This document shows positions 15,209 through 23,810 of a stretch of 24,174 bases of DNA, piece after piece (the stretch's first letter is position 1; each line of letters begins with the position of its first letter). The stretch covers positions 1 through 24,174 of the forward strand of contig JAEWZA010000138.1 in NCBI GenBank assembly GCA_023395575.1. Direction: 5' to 3'. Below the pieces are notes generated by a model. That model was not told the origin of the DNA, ran no database searches, and saw nothing but the letters and a program-made list of their open reading frames with translations. The position numbers and the translations under genes are program-made. Origin of the DNA: Bacillota bacterium. Its GTDB lineage: Bacteria > Bacillota > Clostridia > Acetivibrionales > DSM-1351.

Positions 15209-16966
15209 TTGTTTAAGCTAGTTAAGTATTTAAAGCCATACTTAAAACAAGTAACTTTAGGACCTGCTTTCAAGCTGTTTGAAGCAATATTGGAGTTGCT
15301 GATACCATTAATGATGGCAAAGTTGATTGATAATGGAGTAAGAGCAAATAATTCATCCTACATTTATATGATGGGTGGAGTAATGGTAATAACAGCCATA
15401 ACAGGTGCTTGTTCAGCATTTGTTTGTCAATATTATGCATCAATAGCATCGCAAGGCTTTGGAACTACAATGAGAAATTTGCTGTTCAAAAGAGTTCAAA
15501 GCTTTTCGATAAATGAGATAGATAAAATTGGCGTACCTTCGTTAATAAACAGAATAACAAGCGATGTTAATCAGCTGCAATTTGCTGTTGCCATGCTTAT
15601 ACGGCTTGTTGTAAGAGTGCCGTTTCTATGTATAGGCGGCTTAATTATGGCCATGCTTATAAACATAAAGCTTTCTTTGATATTGTTGGTGATAATGCCT
15701 ATTTTTGTAGTCTTTATTTACTTTATAATGTCACGTACAGTGCCTCTTTATAAGGCTGTGCAAAAAAAGTTGGACACACTTTCTGTTATTATTAGGGAAA
15801 ATTTATCAGGAGTCAGGGTTATAAGGGCTTTTGCAAGACTGGACAGGGAAAGGGAACGTTTTGCTAAAAGTAATAAGGATTACGCCGAAGCTTCTATTAG
15901 CGTTGGGCGGGTTTCAGCATTATTAAATCCTGTAACTACAGTTGTTGTGAACCTTGGAATTGCTGCCATACTTTGGTTTGGAGGAATAGAGGTTTATGAA
16001 GGGAGCATGACGCAGGGTGAAGTAATAGCCTATATAAACTATGTAAATATGATTTTGTCTGCTTTGATAGTTTTAGCAAATTTGGTGGTAACCTTTACAA
16101 AGGCAGCTGCCTCTGCTAATAGAGTAAATGAAATACTTGAGCTAGAGCCCTCAATTGTGGACAAAGCCGATTTCCCTGAAAATAAAAAATGCAATAATGA
16201 TGATTTAGAAGCTATTGAAATACCAATAATTCAATTCAAAAATGTAAGCTTTTCATATACTGAATCATCAGAATATGCACTTAAAAAAATTTCACTAGAG
16301 ATTAAGAAAGGTCAAAGGGTCGGAATTATTGGCTCAACCGGAGCAGGAAAGTCAACTCTAATAAATTTAATTGTTAGATTTTATGATACTACAGAAGGCT
16401 CGGTGTACGTTGAAGGTAGGAATGTTAAAGACTATAAACAAAAGGAGCTAAGAGATAAAATAGGCTTAGTACCTCAAAAGTCAGTTTTATTTTCAGGAAC
16501 AATTGAGGACAACCTAAGATGGGGCAATGATAAGGCTACTCAAGAGGAAGTGGAAGAAGCGGCTAGAATAGCTCAGGCCTATGAGTTTATAGTTAAAAAA
16601 GAAGAAGGCTTTAAAGCAATGATTTCTCAAGGTGGGACAAATCTTTCAGGTGGTCAGAAGCAAAGGCTGGCAATTGCCCGTGCTATTGTAAAAAAGCCAG
16701 AAATATTGATCTTAGATGATAGTATAAGTGCATTAGATTATGCTACTGATGCGGCGTTTAGAAGAATGCTTTCAGAGAAACTAAGTGATAAAACTATCAT
16801 TATGGTTACACAGAGGGTATCAACCATTAAAAATGCAGATTTAATTGTTGTTTTAGATGATGGTGAAATTGTTGGTATAGGTAATAATGATTATCTCCTT
16901 GAAAATTGTTTGGTATATCAGGAAATATATAATTCTCAAGATGAAGAAAAGGAGGCTCAGAAATGA
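15209..16966 (+). CDS. ABC exporter half-transporter, subunit with degenerate ATP site
   Basis: This is a type I ABC exporter of the MdlB/heterodimeric multidrug class: six N-terminal membrane helices (about residues 15-310), then one nucleotide-binding domain. Walker A is GSTGAGKST (375-383) and the signature LSGGQ (479-483) is canonical. The Walker B region reads LILDDS with Asp504 in place of the catalytic Glu, and the switch-loop His is replaced by Gln535 (VTQRVSTI). Both changes are typical of the degenerate half of heterodimeric exporters such as TM287/288 or BmrC/BmrD. It starts with TTG, with GGGAGG at 15194-15199 nine bases upstream. Its last four bases overlap the next gene (ATGA). 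Substrate unknown: drugs, peptides or lipids are all possible. Confidence 0.93.
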   Translation: MFKLVKYLKPYLKQVTLGPAFKLFEAILELLIPLMMAKLIDNGVRANNSSYIYMMGGVMVITAITGACSAFVCQYYASIASQGFGTTMRNLLFKRVQSFSINEIDKIGVPSLINRITSDVNQLQFAVAMLIRLVVRVPFLCIGGLIMAMLINIKLSLILLVIMPIFVVFIYFIMSRTVPLYKAVQKKLDTLSVIIRENLSGVRVIRAFARLDRERERFAKSNKDYAEASISVGRVSALLNPVTTVVVNLGIAAILWFGGIEVYEGSMTQGEVIAYINYVNMILSALIVLANLVVTFTKAAASANRVNEILELEPSIVDKADFPENKKCNNDDLEAIEIPIIQFKNVSFSYTESSEYALKKISLEIKKGQRVGIIGSTGAGKSTLINLIVRFYDTTEGSVYVEGRNVKDYKQKELRDKIGLVPQKSVLFSGTIEDNLRWGNDKATQEEVEEAARIAQAYEFIVKKEEGFKAMISQGGTNLSGGQKQRLAIARAIVKKPEILILDDSISALDYATDAAFRRMLSEKLSDKTIIMVTQRVSTIKNADLIVVLDDGEIVGIGNNDYLLENCLVYQEIYNSQDEEKEAQK

Positions 16967-18699
16967 AAAGCAATATATTAAAACGCCTCCTGAAATATAT
17001 ATTAAAAAACAAGCTATATGTGATTGGAGCCCTAGTTTGCGCAGCTTTTAGCAATATTCTCATGATTGTAGGCCCCTTCATTATTGGAAAGGGTGTTGAC
17101 AATATCATTGACAAAGGAAATGTAAATTTTGAAAGAGTCAAGTACTATGCGTTAATTATAATTGGACTTTACTTAATTAGTGCTGCTTTTCAATGGAGCT
17201 TGCAGGTTTTTACCAGCAAATTGTCAAACAAAACTGTTGAAGAGATAAGAAGTAATTTATTTGAACATGTTACAAAGATGCCATTAAAATTTTTTGATAC
17301 AAATTCTCATGGTGATGTAATGGCTAGATTGACTGGTGATATTGAGAATATATCCGAGGGTATTTTTCAATCTGTTACTCAGTTTATAACAGGAATTATA
17401 TCAATTGTAGGTTCGCTGGTTTTTATGTTTATATTAAATCCTGTTATTACTCTTGTTGTAATTGTAATGACACCTATTACCTTTATTATTGCAGCATTTA
17501 TAACAAGGAAATCATCAAAAATGTTTTCTGCCCAATCTAAGCTAAATGGTGAATTAAATGGATATATAGAAGAGATAATAAGCAATCAGAATGTAGTAAA
17601 GGCGTTTAATTTTGAAAAATCTTCAATGGAGAGATTTGAAGAAATAAATAAAAAGTTGTATAATAGTGGTAGATGGGCACAATTTTATTCATCGCTTGTA
17701 AACCCTTCAACACGTTTAGTGAATAATATTACTTATGTTTTACTTGGAATGACTGGTGGAATTGCGTCGTTAGCAGGTCATTTAAGCATAGGATATATTT
17801 CAAGCTTTTTGACATATTCCACATATTTTTCTCAGCCAATAAATAATATTACAAGTGTAACCACTCAGCTTCAATCAGCAATAGCTTCAGCAAAAAGGGT
17901 ATTTGCTATTATGGATAGTGATATTGAAATAGAGCAAAGCATAGATGATATTGAGTTAAAGTACACAGAAGGTAATGTTTGTTTTGAGGATGTAACTTTT
18001 TCCTATAATACACAAATACCGTTAATTAAGAATTTCAGCCTGAAGGTTAACAAAGGCTCAAGAATTGCTATTGTTGGACCAACTGGCGCAGGAAAAACAA
18101 CTTTGGTAAATCTTCTTATGCGTTTTTATGATGTGAATAGTGGGAATATATATATTGACAATATTAATATAAATAAACTATCAAAGGACAGCTTAAGAAA
18201 ATCCTTTGGTATGGTATTGCAGGATACTTGGCTCTTTAAGGGTACACTAAGAGAAAATATTGCATATGGTAAACCGGAGGCATCAATTGAAGAAATAATT
18301 AATGCTGCTAAAGCAGCTAATGCACACAATTTTATAAAGAGGCTTCCAAAGGGCTATGACACAGAACTTACAGAGGGCGCAGGCAATTTATCTCAAGGAC
18401 AGAAGCAGTTAATTACAATTGCGAGAGTAATGCTAGTACTGCCATCAATGCTTATACTTGATGAAGCAACCAGTAGTGTGGACACAAGAACAGAACTTAA
18501 TATTCAGAAAGCTTTTCTCAGAATGATGGAGGGAAGAACAAGCTTTATTATTGCCCATAGACTTTCAACTATTAGGGAGGCAGACTTAATATTGGTGCTT
18601 AATAATGGGCAGATTGTGGAGCAGGGAAACCATGAGCAGCTACTAAAAAAAGGAGGCTTTTACTCTAACTTGTATTATAGCCAATATGAAAATCAATAA
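16963..18699 (+). CDS. ABC exporter half-transporter, catalytic subunit
   Basis: This is the partner of the preceding subunit, with the same layout: six membrane helices (about residues 15-310) and a nucleotide-binding domain. Walker A is GPTGAGKTT (372-380), Walker B LILDE has the catalytic Glu501, and the switch His is His532 (IAHRLSTI). The signature motif is LSQGQ (476-480) instead of LSGGQ. In heterodimeric exporters this altered signature faces the degenerate Walker motifs of the partner, so the two proteins together make one active and one inactive ATP site. Translation is coupled by the ATGA overlap, and an internal GGAGG (16950-16955 region) precedes the start. The pair probably forms its own operon ending near 18740. 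Confidence 0.93.
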   Translation: MKSNILKRLLKYILKNKLYVIGALVCAAFSNILMIVGPFIIGKGVDNIIDKGNVNFERVKYYALIIIGLYLISAAFQWSLQVFTSKLSNKTVEEIRSNLFEHVTKMPLKFFDTNSHGDVMARLTGDIENISEGIFQSVTQFITGIISIVGSLVFMFILNPVITLVVIVMTPITFIIAAFITRKSSKMFSAQSKLNGELNGYIEEIISNQNVVKAFNFEKSSMERFEEINKKLYNSGRWAQFYSSLVNPSTRLVNNITYVLLGMTGGIASLAGHLSIGYISSFLTYSTYFSQPINNITSVTTQLQSAIASAKRVFAIMDSDIEIEQSIDDIELKYTEGNVCFEDVTFSYNTQIPLIKNFSLKVNKGSRIAIVGPTGAGKTTLVNLLMRFYDVNSGNIYIDNININKLSKDSLRKSFGMVLQDTWLFKGTLRENIAYGKPEASIEEIINAAKAANAHNFIKRLPKGYDTELTEGAGNLSQGQKQLITIARVMLVLPSMLILDEATSSVDTRTELNIQKAFLRMMEGRTSFIIAHRLSTIREADLILVLNNGQIVEQGNHEQLLKKGGFYSNLYYSQYENQ

Positions 18700-18893
18700 T
18701 TAATAATATTATAAATAGAAGTTAATTAATTAACTTTCCAAGTTAAAAATAGTAGGTGTTAAACTTATCAATGGAAGGTTAAGTCAGTAATTAGAATAAT
18801 TTAAGTGTAAAGTTTAGTTAAGGAATTTATAGAAATATATTGTATATATGATTGATTCAAAGTAAAATATATCAAAATAATGGTGGTGATTTT

Positions 18894-19691
18894 ATGGATA
18901 AATTATTAGAGGAATTGAAAACACAGAAAAGACTGCTTGTAGAAGCATTAGTTGAAAAGGATCATATGCAAACTTATGAATCTTTTGTGCTAAAGAATGA
19001 TTTTGTACTTAAGCTAGGAGAACCTCGTTATGAACTTCACAAGCTTGAGCTGACTATTGCAAGGGCAAAGCTAAAGCTGGATATGATGCAGGCTTGTATA
19101 AAGTTTAAAGTACCTATTGATACTGATAATATTGACAGGCAGCTTGAAAAGGAATTTGAAAGGCATAGTAATGTGCTTAAAAATATGAAAAAGGAAATAG
19201 AAAGTGTACACAATACAAGTGACGAAGAGGATAAAAAGATACAGAATATGCAAGAGTTGAAAGAATTGTATTTTTCAATTGCATGTTATATTCACCCTGA
19301 ACTAGTTGATAATTCTGATAAGAACATCAAAAGGGTATGGAAGGCAACAAAAAAGGCATATGAAAATGGAGATACAGAAAAGTTAAAGAGATTGCAAAAG
19401 AAAATACAAAATGAGTTCAAGGATGTTGAGTTTAAATTAGATTTACAGGATATTAACCTGGAAAATACTGTACTTTCCATGAGAACCAAAAGAAAGCTGG
19501 TAGTTTCAGAAATAGAAAGCCTAAAAAAACAATTTCCATTTACAGAAGAAAAAATGCTGAAGGATGAAGCAGCTGTTAATAAATTTAAAAAAGAAATAGA
19601 TGTAGACATAAAGTTGGCTAGCGAGGTACTTGATAAGCTAGAAAAGCAGATATTAGAAAAGCTGCCAGCACCAAGTAAATATATTAACTAA
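18894..19691 (+). CDS. Uncharacterised helical protein with J-domain-like HPE segment
   Basis: This 265-residue soluble protein is rich in Lys, Glu and Leu and is predicted almost wholly helical, with coiled-coil character at about 1-65, 80-125 and 200-260. I do not recognise a named family for the whole chain. The middle segment, about residues 120-168 (LKELYFSIACYIHPEL…VWKATKKAYENGD…LKRL), resembles the C-terminal J-like part of bacterial DnaJ-related proteins, in which LHPDL is followed by an AYENGDLERL-type helix. Here the HPD tripeptide is HPE (134-136), so stimulation of DnaK is uncertain. The start is the ATG at 18894 with GGTGGTGA just upstream; an in-frame TTG at 18852 lacks a ribosome-binding site. 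It is a single gene ended by the bidirectional terminator. Confidence 0.8.
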   Translation: MDKLLEELKTQKRLLVEALVEKDHMQTYESFVLKNDFVLKLGEPRYELHKLELTIARAKLKLDMMQACIKFKVPIDTDNIDRQLEKEFERHSNVLKNMKKEIESVHNTSDEEDKKIQNMQELKELYFSIACYIHPELVDNSDKNIKRVWKATKKAYENGDTEKLKRLQKKIQNEFKDVEFKLDLQDINLENTVLSMRTKRKLVVSEIESLKKQFPFTEEKMLKDEAAVNKFKKEIDVDIKLASEVLDKLEKQILEKLPAPSKYIN

Positions 19692-19700
19692 GAACTAATG

Positions 19701-19744
19701 AAATCTTAAAAAGTGCTTAGTTATAACAGCATTTTTTAAGATTT
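19701..19744. terminator. Bidirectional rho-independent terminator
   Basis: AAATCTTAAAAAGTGCT (19701-19717) pairs over 17 bp with 19728-19744 (one G-T pair, 10-base loop). The core GTGCT/AGCAT stem is flanked by A and T runs, so it works for both strands. It separates the HPE protein gene (+) from the methyltransferase gene (-), which are convergent. Confidence 0.9.
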
Positions 19745-19764
19745 CTTGGTTTTGTTTTGAAATT

Positions 19765-20934
19765 CTAAACTACCTGTAAAATAGCACATTTCAGATATTC
19801 AGTTTCAGGGGAAGCGAGCAAGACTGGATGGTCTTTTGCCTGCGCTCTATATTCAACAACTCGTACCTTCTTTTTTGCATCAGCTGCTGCATCGTACAAA
19901 ATATCCATAAACAAATTGGAGTCAACATGCTGAGAGCATGAACAGGTAATTAGGTAGCCTCCGCTGTTAATAATTTTCATTGCACGTAAGTTTATTTCCT
20001 TGTAACCTCTGATCGCACCCTGCACAGCATTTTTTGTCTTTGTAAAGGCAGGAGGGTCAAGTATTATAGTGTCAAAAGTTTCATTGTTATCATAGTATTC
20101 ACGTAAAATATCAAAGGTATTAGCAGCCTGGAATTTAACTGCAGCATCTAAACCGTTAAGCTCAGCATTTTTTGTAGCACATTTTACAGCATGCTCAGAT
20201 ACATCTATTCCCAATACACTTTTAGCTCCATATAATCCTGCGTGAAGTGCAAATGAGCCAGTATGTGTAAAGCAATCCAAAACCTTTACGTTCTTTACAA
20301 AAGGAGCAATAGCGGCTCTGTTTTCCTTTTGATCCAGAAAGAAACCTGTTTTTTGTCCGTTTTCTACATCAACTAAAAACTTAACTCCATTCTCAGTCAT
20401 TTCAACAAGAGTATCAAAAGGTCCTTTTAAGAAGCCCTTCTGCATTTCTAGACCTTCAAGCAGTCTTACAGGAACATCATTTCTTTCATAAATGCCTCTT
20501 GGCTTAATTATTTCATCAAGTATATTTACAATATCATTTTTAAATTTATCTATCCCAAGTGCAAGAGTCTGAATAACTAAAATATCTGAAAATTTATCTA
20601 CAACAAGAGCTGGTAAAAAATCGGATTCAGCAAAAATAACGCGGCAGCTGTTAATGTCGGCAACTTGTTTTCTATAATTCCAAGCATCATTTATTCGCTT
20701 ATATAAAAATTCGGAATTGATTTCTTCGTGCTCATATGTCAACATTCGAATTGTTATTTGGGATTTAGGGTTATAAAACCCTCGCCCGAGAAATTTATTT
20801 TTGCTGCTATAAACATCCACAATATCACCAGGTTCAATATCTGAATCTATATGAGAAATATCACTTTTAAATATCCAAGGATGTCCATATTCTGTTCTGC
20901 TTTCTTTTCCTTTAACTATAAAGGCTTTAGCCAT
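19765..20934 (-). CDS. Class I SAM-dependent rRNA methyltransferase (RlmI/YwbD-like)
   Basis: This 389-residue protein has the RlmI-family layout: an N-terminal PUA RNA-binding domain (about 1-75), a linker domain, and a Rossmann methyltransferase domain. The SAM-binding motif I is VLDCFTHTGSFALHA (218-232), preceded by GQKTGFFLDQKENR (193-206). The catalytic-type motif LDPPAF is at 292-297, followed by TCSCS (330-334). E. coli RlmI makes m5C1962 in 23S rRNA; the exact target here is inferred, and TCSCS is compatible with the m5C mechanism. It starts one base after the stop of the UPF0291 gene, with AGAAAGGA as ribosome-binding site, so the two form an operon. Confidence 0.92.
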   Translation of the reverse strand: MAKAFIVKGKESRTEYGHPWIFKSDISHIDSDIEPGDIVDVYSSKNKFLGRGFYNPKSQITIRMLTYEHEEINSEFLYKRINDAWNYRKQVADINSCRVIFAESDFLPALVVDKFSDILVIQTLALGIDKFKNDIVNILDEIIKPRGIYERNDVPVRLLEGLEMQKGFLKGPFDTLVEMTENGVKFLVDVENGQKTGFFLDQKENRAAIAPFVKNVKVLDCFTHTGSFALHAGLYGAKSVLGIDVSEHAVKCATKNAELNGLDAAVKFQAANTFDILREYYDNNETFDTIILDPPAFTKTKNAVQGAIRGYKEINLRAMKIINSGGYLITCSCSQHVDSNLFMDILYDAAADAKKKVRVVEYRAQAKDHPVLLASPETEYLKCAILQVV

Positions 20935-20935
20935 A

Positions 20936-21139
20936 TCAATTATCCTTTCTTAAACTTCTTCTATTTCCTTGCTGGTCAACTATAACAGTATTGTCCAAAG
21001 TTGCTTTTAGATTTGATCTGAAAGCTGCAATATATTCTTTTCTAAGTTCATCTCTTTCAGCTAACTCTGAGCTTGTAAGTGTATCGGTCTTAGCCTTTTT
21101 TGCTAATTGGTTCAGCCGTTCAATTTTGCTTCTTTCCAT
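20936..21139 (-). CDS. UPF0291 / DUF896 (YnzC-like) protein
   Basis: This 67-residue protein matches the DUF896 (UPF0291) pattern of Firmicutes: a first helix with RLNQLAKKAKTDTLTSSELA, a second helix LRKEYIAAFRSNLKATLDN, then a short basic tail with VIVDQQGNRR. The family forms a two-helix hairpin; the B. subtilis paralogue YnzC was studied structurally, but the role remains unclear. An AGGA ribosome-binding site lies about 10 bases upstream of the ATG. Coupling with the rRNA methyltransferase (one-base gap) is suggestive only. Confidence 0.92.
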   Translation of the reverse strand: MERSKIERLNQLAKKAKTDTLTSSELAERDELRKEYIAAFRSNLKATLDNTVIVDQQGNRRSLRKDN

Positions 21140-21166
21140 AAAAACTCACGTCCTATCTTATTTAAA

Positions 21167-21196
21167 TTAAAATGCCTAAATTCAAAATGAAATTTT
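21167..21196 (-). repeat. 30-bp dispersed repeat, minus copy
   Basis: Read on the minus strand this contains CATTTTGAATTTAGGCATT and matches 14809-14838 on the plus strand (TTTTGAATTTAGGC identical, flanks nearly so). It sits in the leader of the UPF0291 gene. Function unknown. Confidence 0.4.
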
Positions 21197-21276
21197 TCAA
21201 TTTACAAAAATTTATAAACCGTCAAAAACACTTGTGGTTTTTGTGGCTCGAAAATGCACCTAGTGTTCAAATCCAC

Positions 21277-21298
21277 AAAAAGCTGCTCGCAGCTTTTT
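21277..21298. terminator. Terminator-like perfect hairpin
   Basis: AAAAAGCTG (21277-21285) pairs perfectly with CAGCTTTTT (21290-21298) around CTCG. The symmetrical A/T ends could stop transcription on either strand. No gene ends immediately before it on either strand. Confidence 0.5.
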
Positions 21299-21301
21299 GA
21301 T

Positions 21302-21347
21302 ATGCGAAGAAAACAATGAATGTGCGAAATGTAAACTTCGCATTTTT
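21302..21347 (+). terminator. Terminator-like hairpin with two alternative 5' arms
   Basis: CTTCGCAT (21336-21343) followed by TTTT can pair with ATGCGAAG (21302-21309, 8 bp) or, exclusively, with TGCGAA at 21323-21328 (6 bp, 8-base loop). Such competing pairings resemble an attenuator, but there is no downstream gene nearer than cheW at 21737. Confidence 0.45.
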
Positions 21348-21651
21348 CCAGCGATTACATAATATACTGATATCCTGTCAAATAGTAATTTACTAACTGT
21401 TACTATTTAGCCTTTGACAATAAAATATACAGCATATACTTTAATATATATAGTAGGTGTTTAAAATAATCAATGACAGTTTGGTAAGAAATAATTGCAT
21501 GAATCAGTTGATGAGACGAATCATTACTAATTATACCAATTATTCTATAAACAAACCATTTATTAGTTTAAACGCCAATAAACTAAGTTGATTTTAGGAG
21601 GCTGAATAGCAACTACTAGCAAACTAATTTATTATATCAGAAATAATGCCC

Positions 21652-21680
21652 TTTAAAAAGTAGTTAAATTATGCTATTAT
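21652..21680 (+). promoter_or_regulatory. Probable sigma-A promoter of cheW
   Basis: TTTAAA (21652-21657), a 17-base spacer, then TATTAT (21675-21680) preceded by TGC, an extended -10. Predicted start about 21687, giving a leader of about 50 bases before cheW. No sigma-D (flagellar) promoter pattern was seen. Confidence 0.45.
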
Positions 21681-21736
21681 GTAATTATGCAATTGGGATA
21701 AAATATTAAATGTACAATTATTGGGAGGATTCAAGG

Positions 21737-22207
21737 ATGGCAGACATACAGGTTGTTATATTTAATTTAAAAAATGAGTTGTGTAGTGTAGATACATCGA
21801 TTGTTTATAAAATTGAAAAATATAGTGATGTTTCACTTGTTCCGCAGATGCCAGACTATATAAAAGGTATATATAATCTTAGAGGTAGAGTTGTTCCAAT
21901 TGTAGATTTGAATAAGAGATTTAATATGGGCGATTCAGAGATAACTGGTAAAACAAAGATTATTATTACTGAAAAGGATAACCAGTTGTTTGGATTTTTG
22001 GTTGACAATGTTCTTGAGATAATAAGTCTAAATGAAAATTCAATTGACAAGTCAGAAGCAATTTTACATGTAAATAACAACAAATATATTAATGGAATAG
22101 GGAAGAAGGACGATAAGCTATTCTCAATTATTGATTTAAATGAAATCTTAAATACACATGAAGTAAACGAAGTATTATCAAATGATGCATTTTTAGACAA
22201 TAAATAA
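21737..22207 (+). CDS. cheW: CheW-like chemotaxis coupling protein
   Basis: CheW links chemoreceptors to the histidine kinase CheA. The 156-residue single-domain protein shows the family core: VVIFNLKNELCSVD, then VPQMPDYIKGIYNLRGRVVPIVDL (about 35-58), LFGFLVDNVLEI in the middle and LFSIIDLNEIL near the end. I choose the ATG at 21737, with GGGAGGA at 21723-21729 seven bases upstream. An earlier in-frame ATG at 21710 precedes that ribosome-binding site and is not credible. It stands alone with no other chemotaxis gene in the window and is convergent with ychF, so it may be an accessory or alternative coupling protein. Confidence 0.9.
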   Translation: MADIQVVIFNLKNELCSVDTSIVYKIEKYSDVSLVPQMPDYIKGIYNLRGRVVPIVDLNKRFNMGDSEITGKTKIIITEKDNQLFGFLVDNVLEIISLNENSIDKSEAILHVNNNKYINGIGKKDDKLFSIIDLNEILNTHEVNEVLSNDAFLDNK

Positions 22208-22276
22208 TATACTTAACTTTCACAGTTGTGCGTGGGAGACTTACCAATACCCCTACGAAAAAATTATTTTGATATT

Positions 22277-22312
22277 AAAAAGGCTGTGCTACTTATAGAA
22301 AGCACAGCCTTT
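22277..22312 (-). terminator. Terminator between convergent ychF and cheW
   Basis: AAAGGCTGTGCT (22279-22290) pairs perfectly with AGCACAGCCTTT (22301-22312), 12 bp with a 10-base loop. On the minus strand the stem is followed by a run of T, so it mainly ends ychF; on the plus strand it can also stop cheW transcripts with a shorter T run. Confidence 0.9.
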
Positions 22313-22354
22313 ACATATGGTAAACTATAAAACAAATAAAATTTCAATTTATAA

Positions 22355-23449
22355 CTATACGTTAAATCTAAATAAGGTAACATCTCCGTCTTGCATAACG
22401 TATTCTTTTCCTTCAGACCTTACTAGTCCTTTTTCCTTTGCAGTAGTATAAGTGCCACTATTTATTAAATCATCATATGAAACAATTTCAGCTCTTATAA
22501 ATCCTCTTTCAAAATCACTATGAATTTTTCCGGCAGCTTGAGGTGCTTTTGTTCCTTTGATAATAGTCCAAGCTCTAACCTCCTGTGGACCAGCAGTAAG
22601 GAAACTAATAAGACCAAGAATCTTGTAGCTGGCTTTAACTAATTTGTCTAAACCAGACTCTTCTAATCCCATAGCTTCAAGAAAATCAGTTTTTTCCTCA
22701 TCAGCCAGCTGAGCAATTTCTTCTTCAACTTTGGCACAAATAACCATCACCTCAGAGCCTTCTCCTTGAGCAAGCTCATTTAGTTCAGCCAAGAACCTAT
22801 TTTCATTTAGGCTAGATAAATCATCTTCAGAAACATTTGCAGCGTATAATACCGGTTTTGATGTAATTAAAAACAATTGATCGGCAATCTGTTGTTGTTC
22901 CGGGTCAAAGCTCATTGACCTAGCAGGTTTACCGCCTTCTAATTGTGATTTGATTGCTTCGAATACCTCTAACTCAGACAGGAACTTCTTGTCACCTGAT
23001 TTCATCATTTTTTTAGTTCTGTCAATTCTACGCTCCAGCATTTCCAAGTCAGCAAATATGAGCTCTAAATTGATAGTTTCAACATCTCTTTTTGGTCCGA
23101 TTGAACCGTCAACATGTACAATGTTTCCATCCTCGAAACACCTTACAACATGAACGATAGCATCAACTTCTCTTATGTGAGAAAGGAATTTATTACCGAG
23201 ACCTTCACCTTTGCTAGCACCCTTAACTAAACCTGCAATGTCAACAAATTCAATGACTGTTGGGGTGTTTTTCTCAGGGTTATACATTTTCGCAAGCGTA
23301 TCTAATCTCTCATCAGGAACAGCTACGATTCCAACATTTGGCTCAATAGTACAAAAAGGATAGTTTGCGCTTTCTGCGCCAGCCTTCGTGATAGCATTAA
23401 ATAGAGTGCTTTTTCCTACATTTGGTAGACCTACAATACCTAGTTTCAT
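22355..23449 (-). CDS. ychF: Ribosome-associated ATPase YchF (OLA1/EngD family)
   Basis: YchF is an Obg-related P-loop NTPase that prefers ATP and associates with ribosomes; in several bacteria it affects stress responses. Motifs seen are G1 GLPNVGKS (7-14), G3 DIAG (70-73) followed by LVKGASKGEGLGNKFL, and NVSE (205-208) in place of the guanine-specific NKxD. NVSE explains ATP preference. The C-terminal TGS domain covers about residues 280-362 (LISFLTAGPQEVRAWTI; SDFERGFIRAE). Length 364 is standard. An AGAGGA ribosome-binding site precedes the ATG. It is downstream of the Spo0E-like gene with a 96-base gap, possibly on the same transcript. Confidence 0.97.
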   Translation of the reverse strand: MKLGIVGLPNVGKSTLFNAITKAGAESANYPFCTIEPNVGIVAVPDERLDTLAKMYNPEKNTPTVIEFVDIAGLVKGASKGEGLGNKFLSHIREVDAIVHVVRCFEDGNIVHVDGSIGPKRDVETINLELIFADLEMLERRIDRTKKMMKSGDKKFLSELEVFEAIKSQLEGGKPARSMSFDPEQQQIADQLFLITSKPVLYAANVSEDDLSSLNENRFLAELNELAQGEGSEVMVICAKVEEEIAQLADEEKTDFLEAMGLEESGLDKLVKASYKILGLISFLTAGPQEVRAWTIIKGTKAPQAAGKIHSDFERGFIRAEIVSYDDLINSGTYTTAKEKGLVRSEGKEYVMQDGDVTLFRFNV

Positions 23450-23545
23450 TTATAGTATCCTCTCATGGTTATTAAACATTAAAACTTCATAAAGATTATA
23501 CACTTTATAATTTTTCAATGCAATAACATGGACTCTTGTTTCCAT

Positions 23546-23698
23546 TTAAATATTCTTATTTTTTGAATACTTATAGTATTCGGTAATTAGTTCATCTAGA
23601 TCATGACTGAGAGTCAAAATTGATTCGCTGTCTAAGCTGCATTTTTCTATTTCGCTATTGAGTGTTTCTCTTAGCTTGTTAATCCTATCCTCTAGCAT
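23546..23698 (-). CDS. Spo0E-family aspartyl-phosphate phosphatase-like protein (50 aa)
   Basis: This short frame encodes 50 residues starting MLEDRINKLRETLNSEIEKC, followed by DSESILTLSHDLDELITEYYKY. The pattern (LR-x-x-LN helix, then S-x-x-LDxLI-x-x-YY) is that of Spo0E-like proteins, which dephosphorylate the sporulation regulator Spo0A-P; the SxxLDxLI signature appears as SHDLDELI (31-38). GGAGG at 23705-23709 on the complementary strand lies six bases before the ATG. A perfect sigma-A promoter lies 105-140 bases upstream. It indicates an endospore-forming host. Whether it acts on Spo0A or on another partner is inference. Confidence 0.88.
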   Translation of the reverse strand: MLEDRINKLRETLNSEIEKCSLDSESILTLSHDLDELITEYYKYSKNKNI

Positions 23699-23810
23699 AC
23701 AAAACCTCCTGCACGCATCTATCCATTAAAATGATTTTTAAGCTTGCATGTTAAGTCACATTGATCAACCAATATAATAGCATAAATGGAACGAATTACC
23801 ACATGCATAT

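Larger units (their letters stand above)
21140..21736. other. Gene-free stretch between UPF0291 gene and cheW
   Basis: I see no credible coding region in these 597 bases. They hold a minus-strand copy of a 30-bp repeat (21167-21196), an A/T hairpin near 21222-21241, two terminator-like hairpins (21277-21347), and a possible promoter TTGACA at 21414-21419 with TATACT at 21435-21440 (spacing only 15). They also hold an 8-bp perfect stem TTAGTTTA/TAAACTAA (21563-21570 with 21579-21586), an unused GGAGG at 21597-21601, and the cheW promoter. A small RNA could start near 21447, but nothing proves it. Confidence 0.5.

Noticed and set aside
18719..18736. Perfect 18-bp palindrome AAGTTAATTAATTAACTT after the ABC genes
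   Set aside because: Pure A/T except for two G-C pairs, no loop and no T tract; expected by chance in such AT-rich spacer, though an operator cannot be excluded.
21505..21530. Hammerhead-ribozyme-like TTGATGAG…CGAA
   Set aside because: The core should read CTGATGA, and the stem II and flanking stems required between the two conserved parts are absent.
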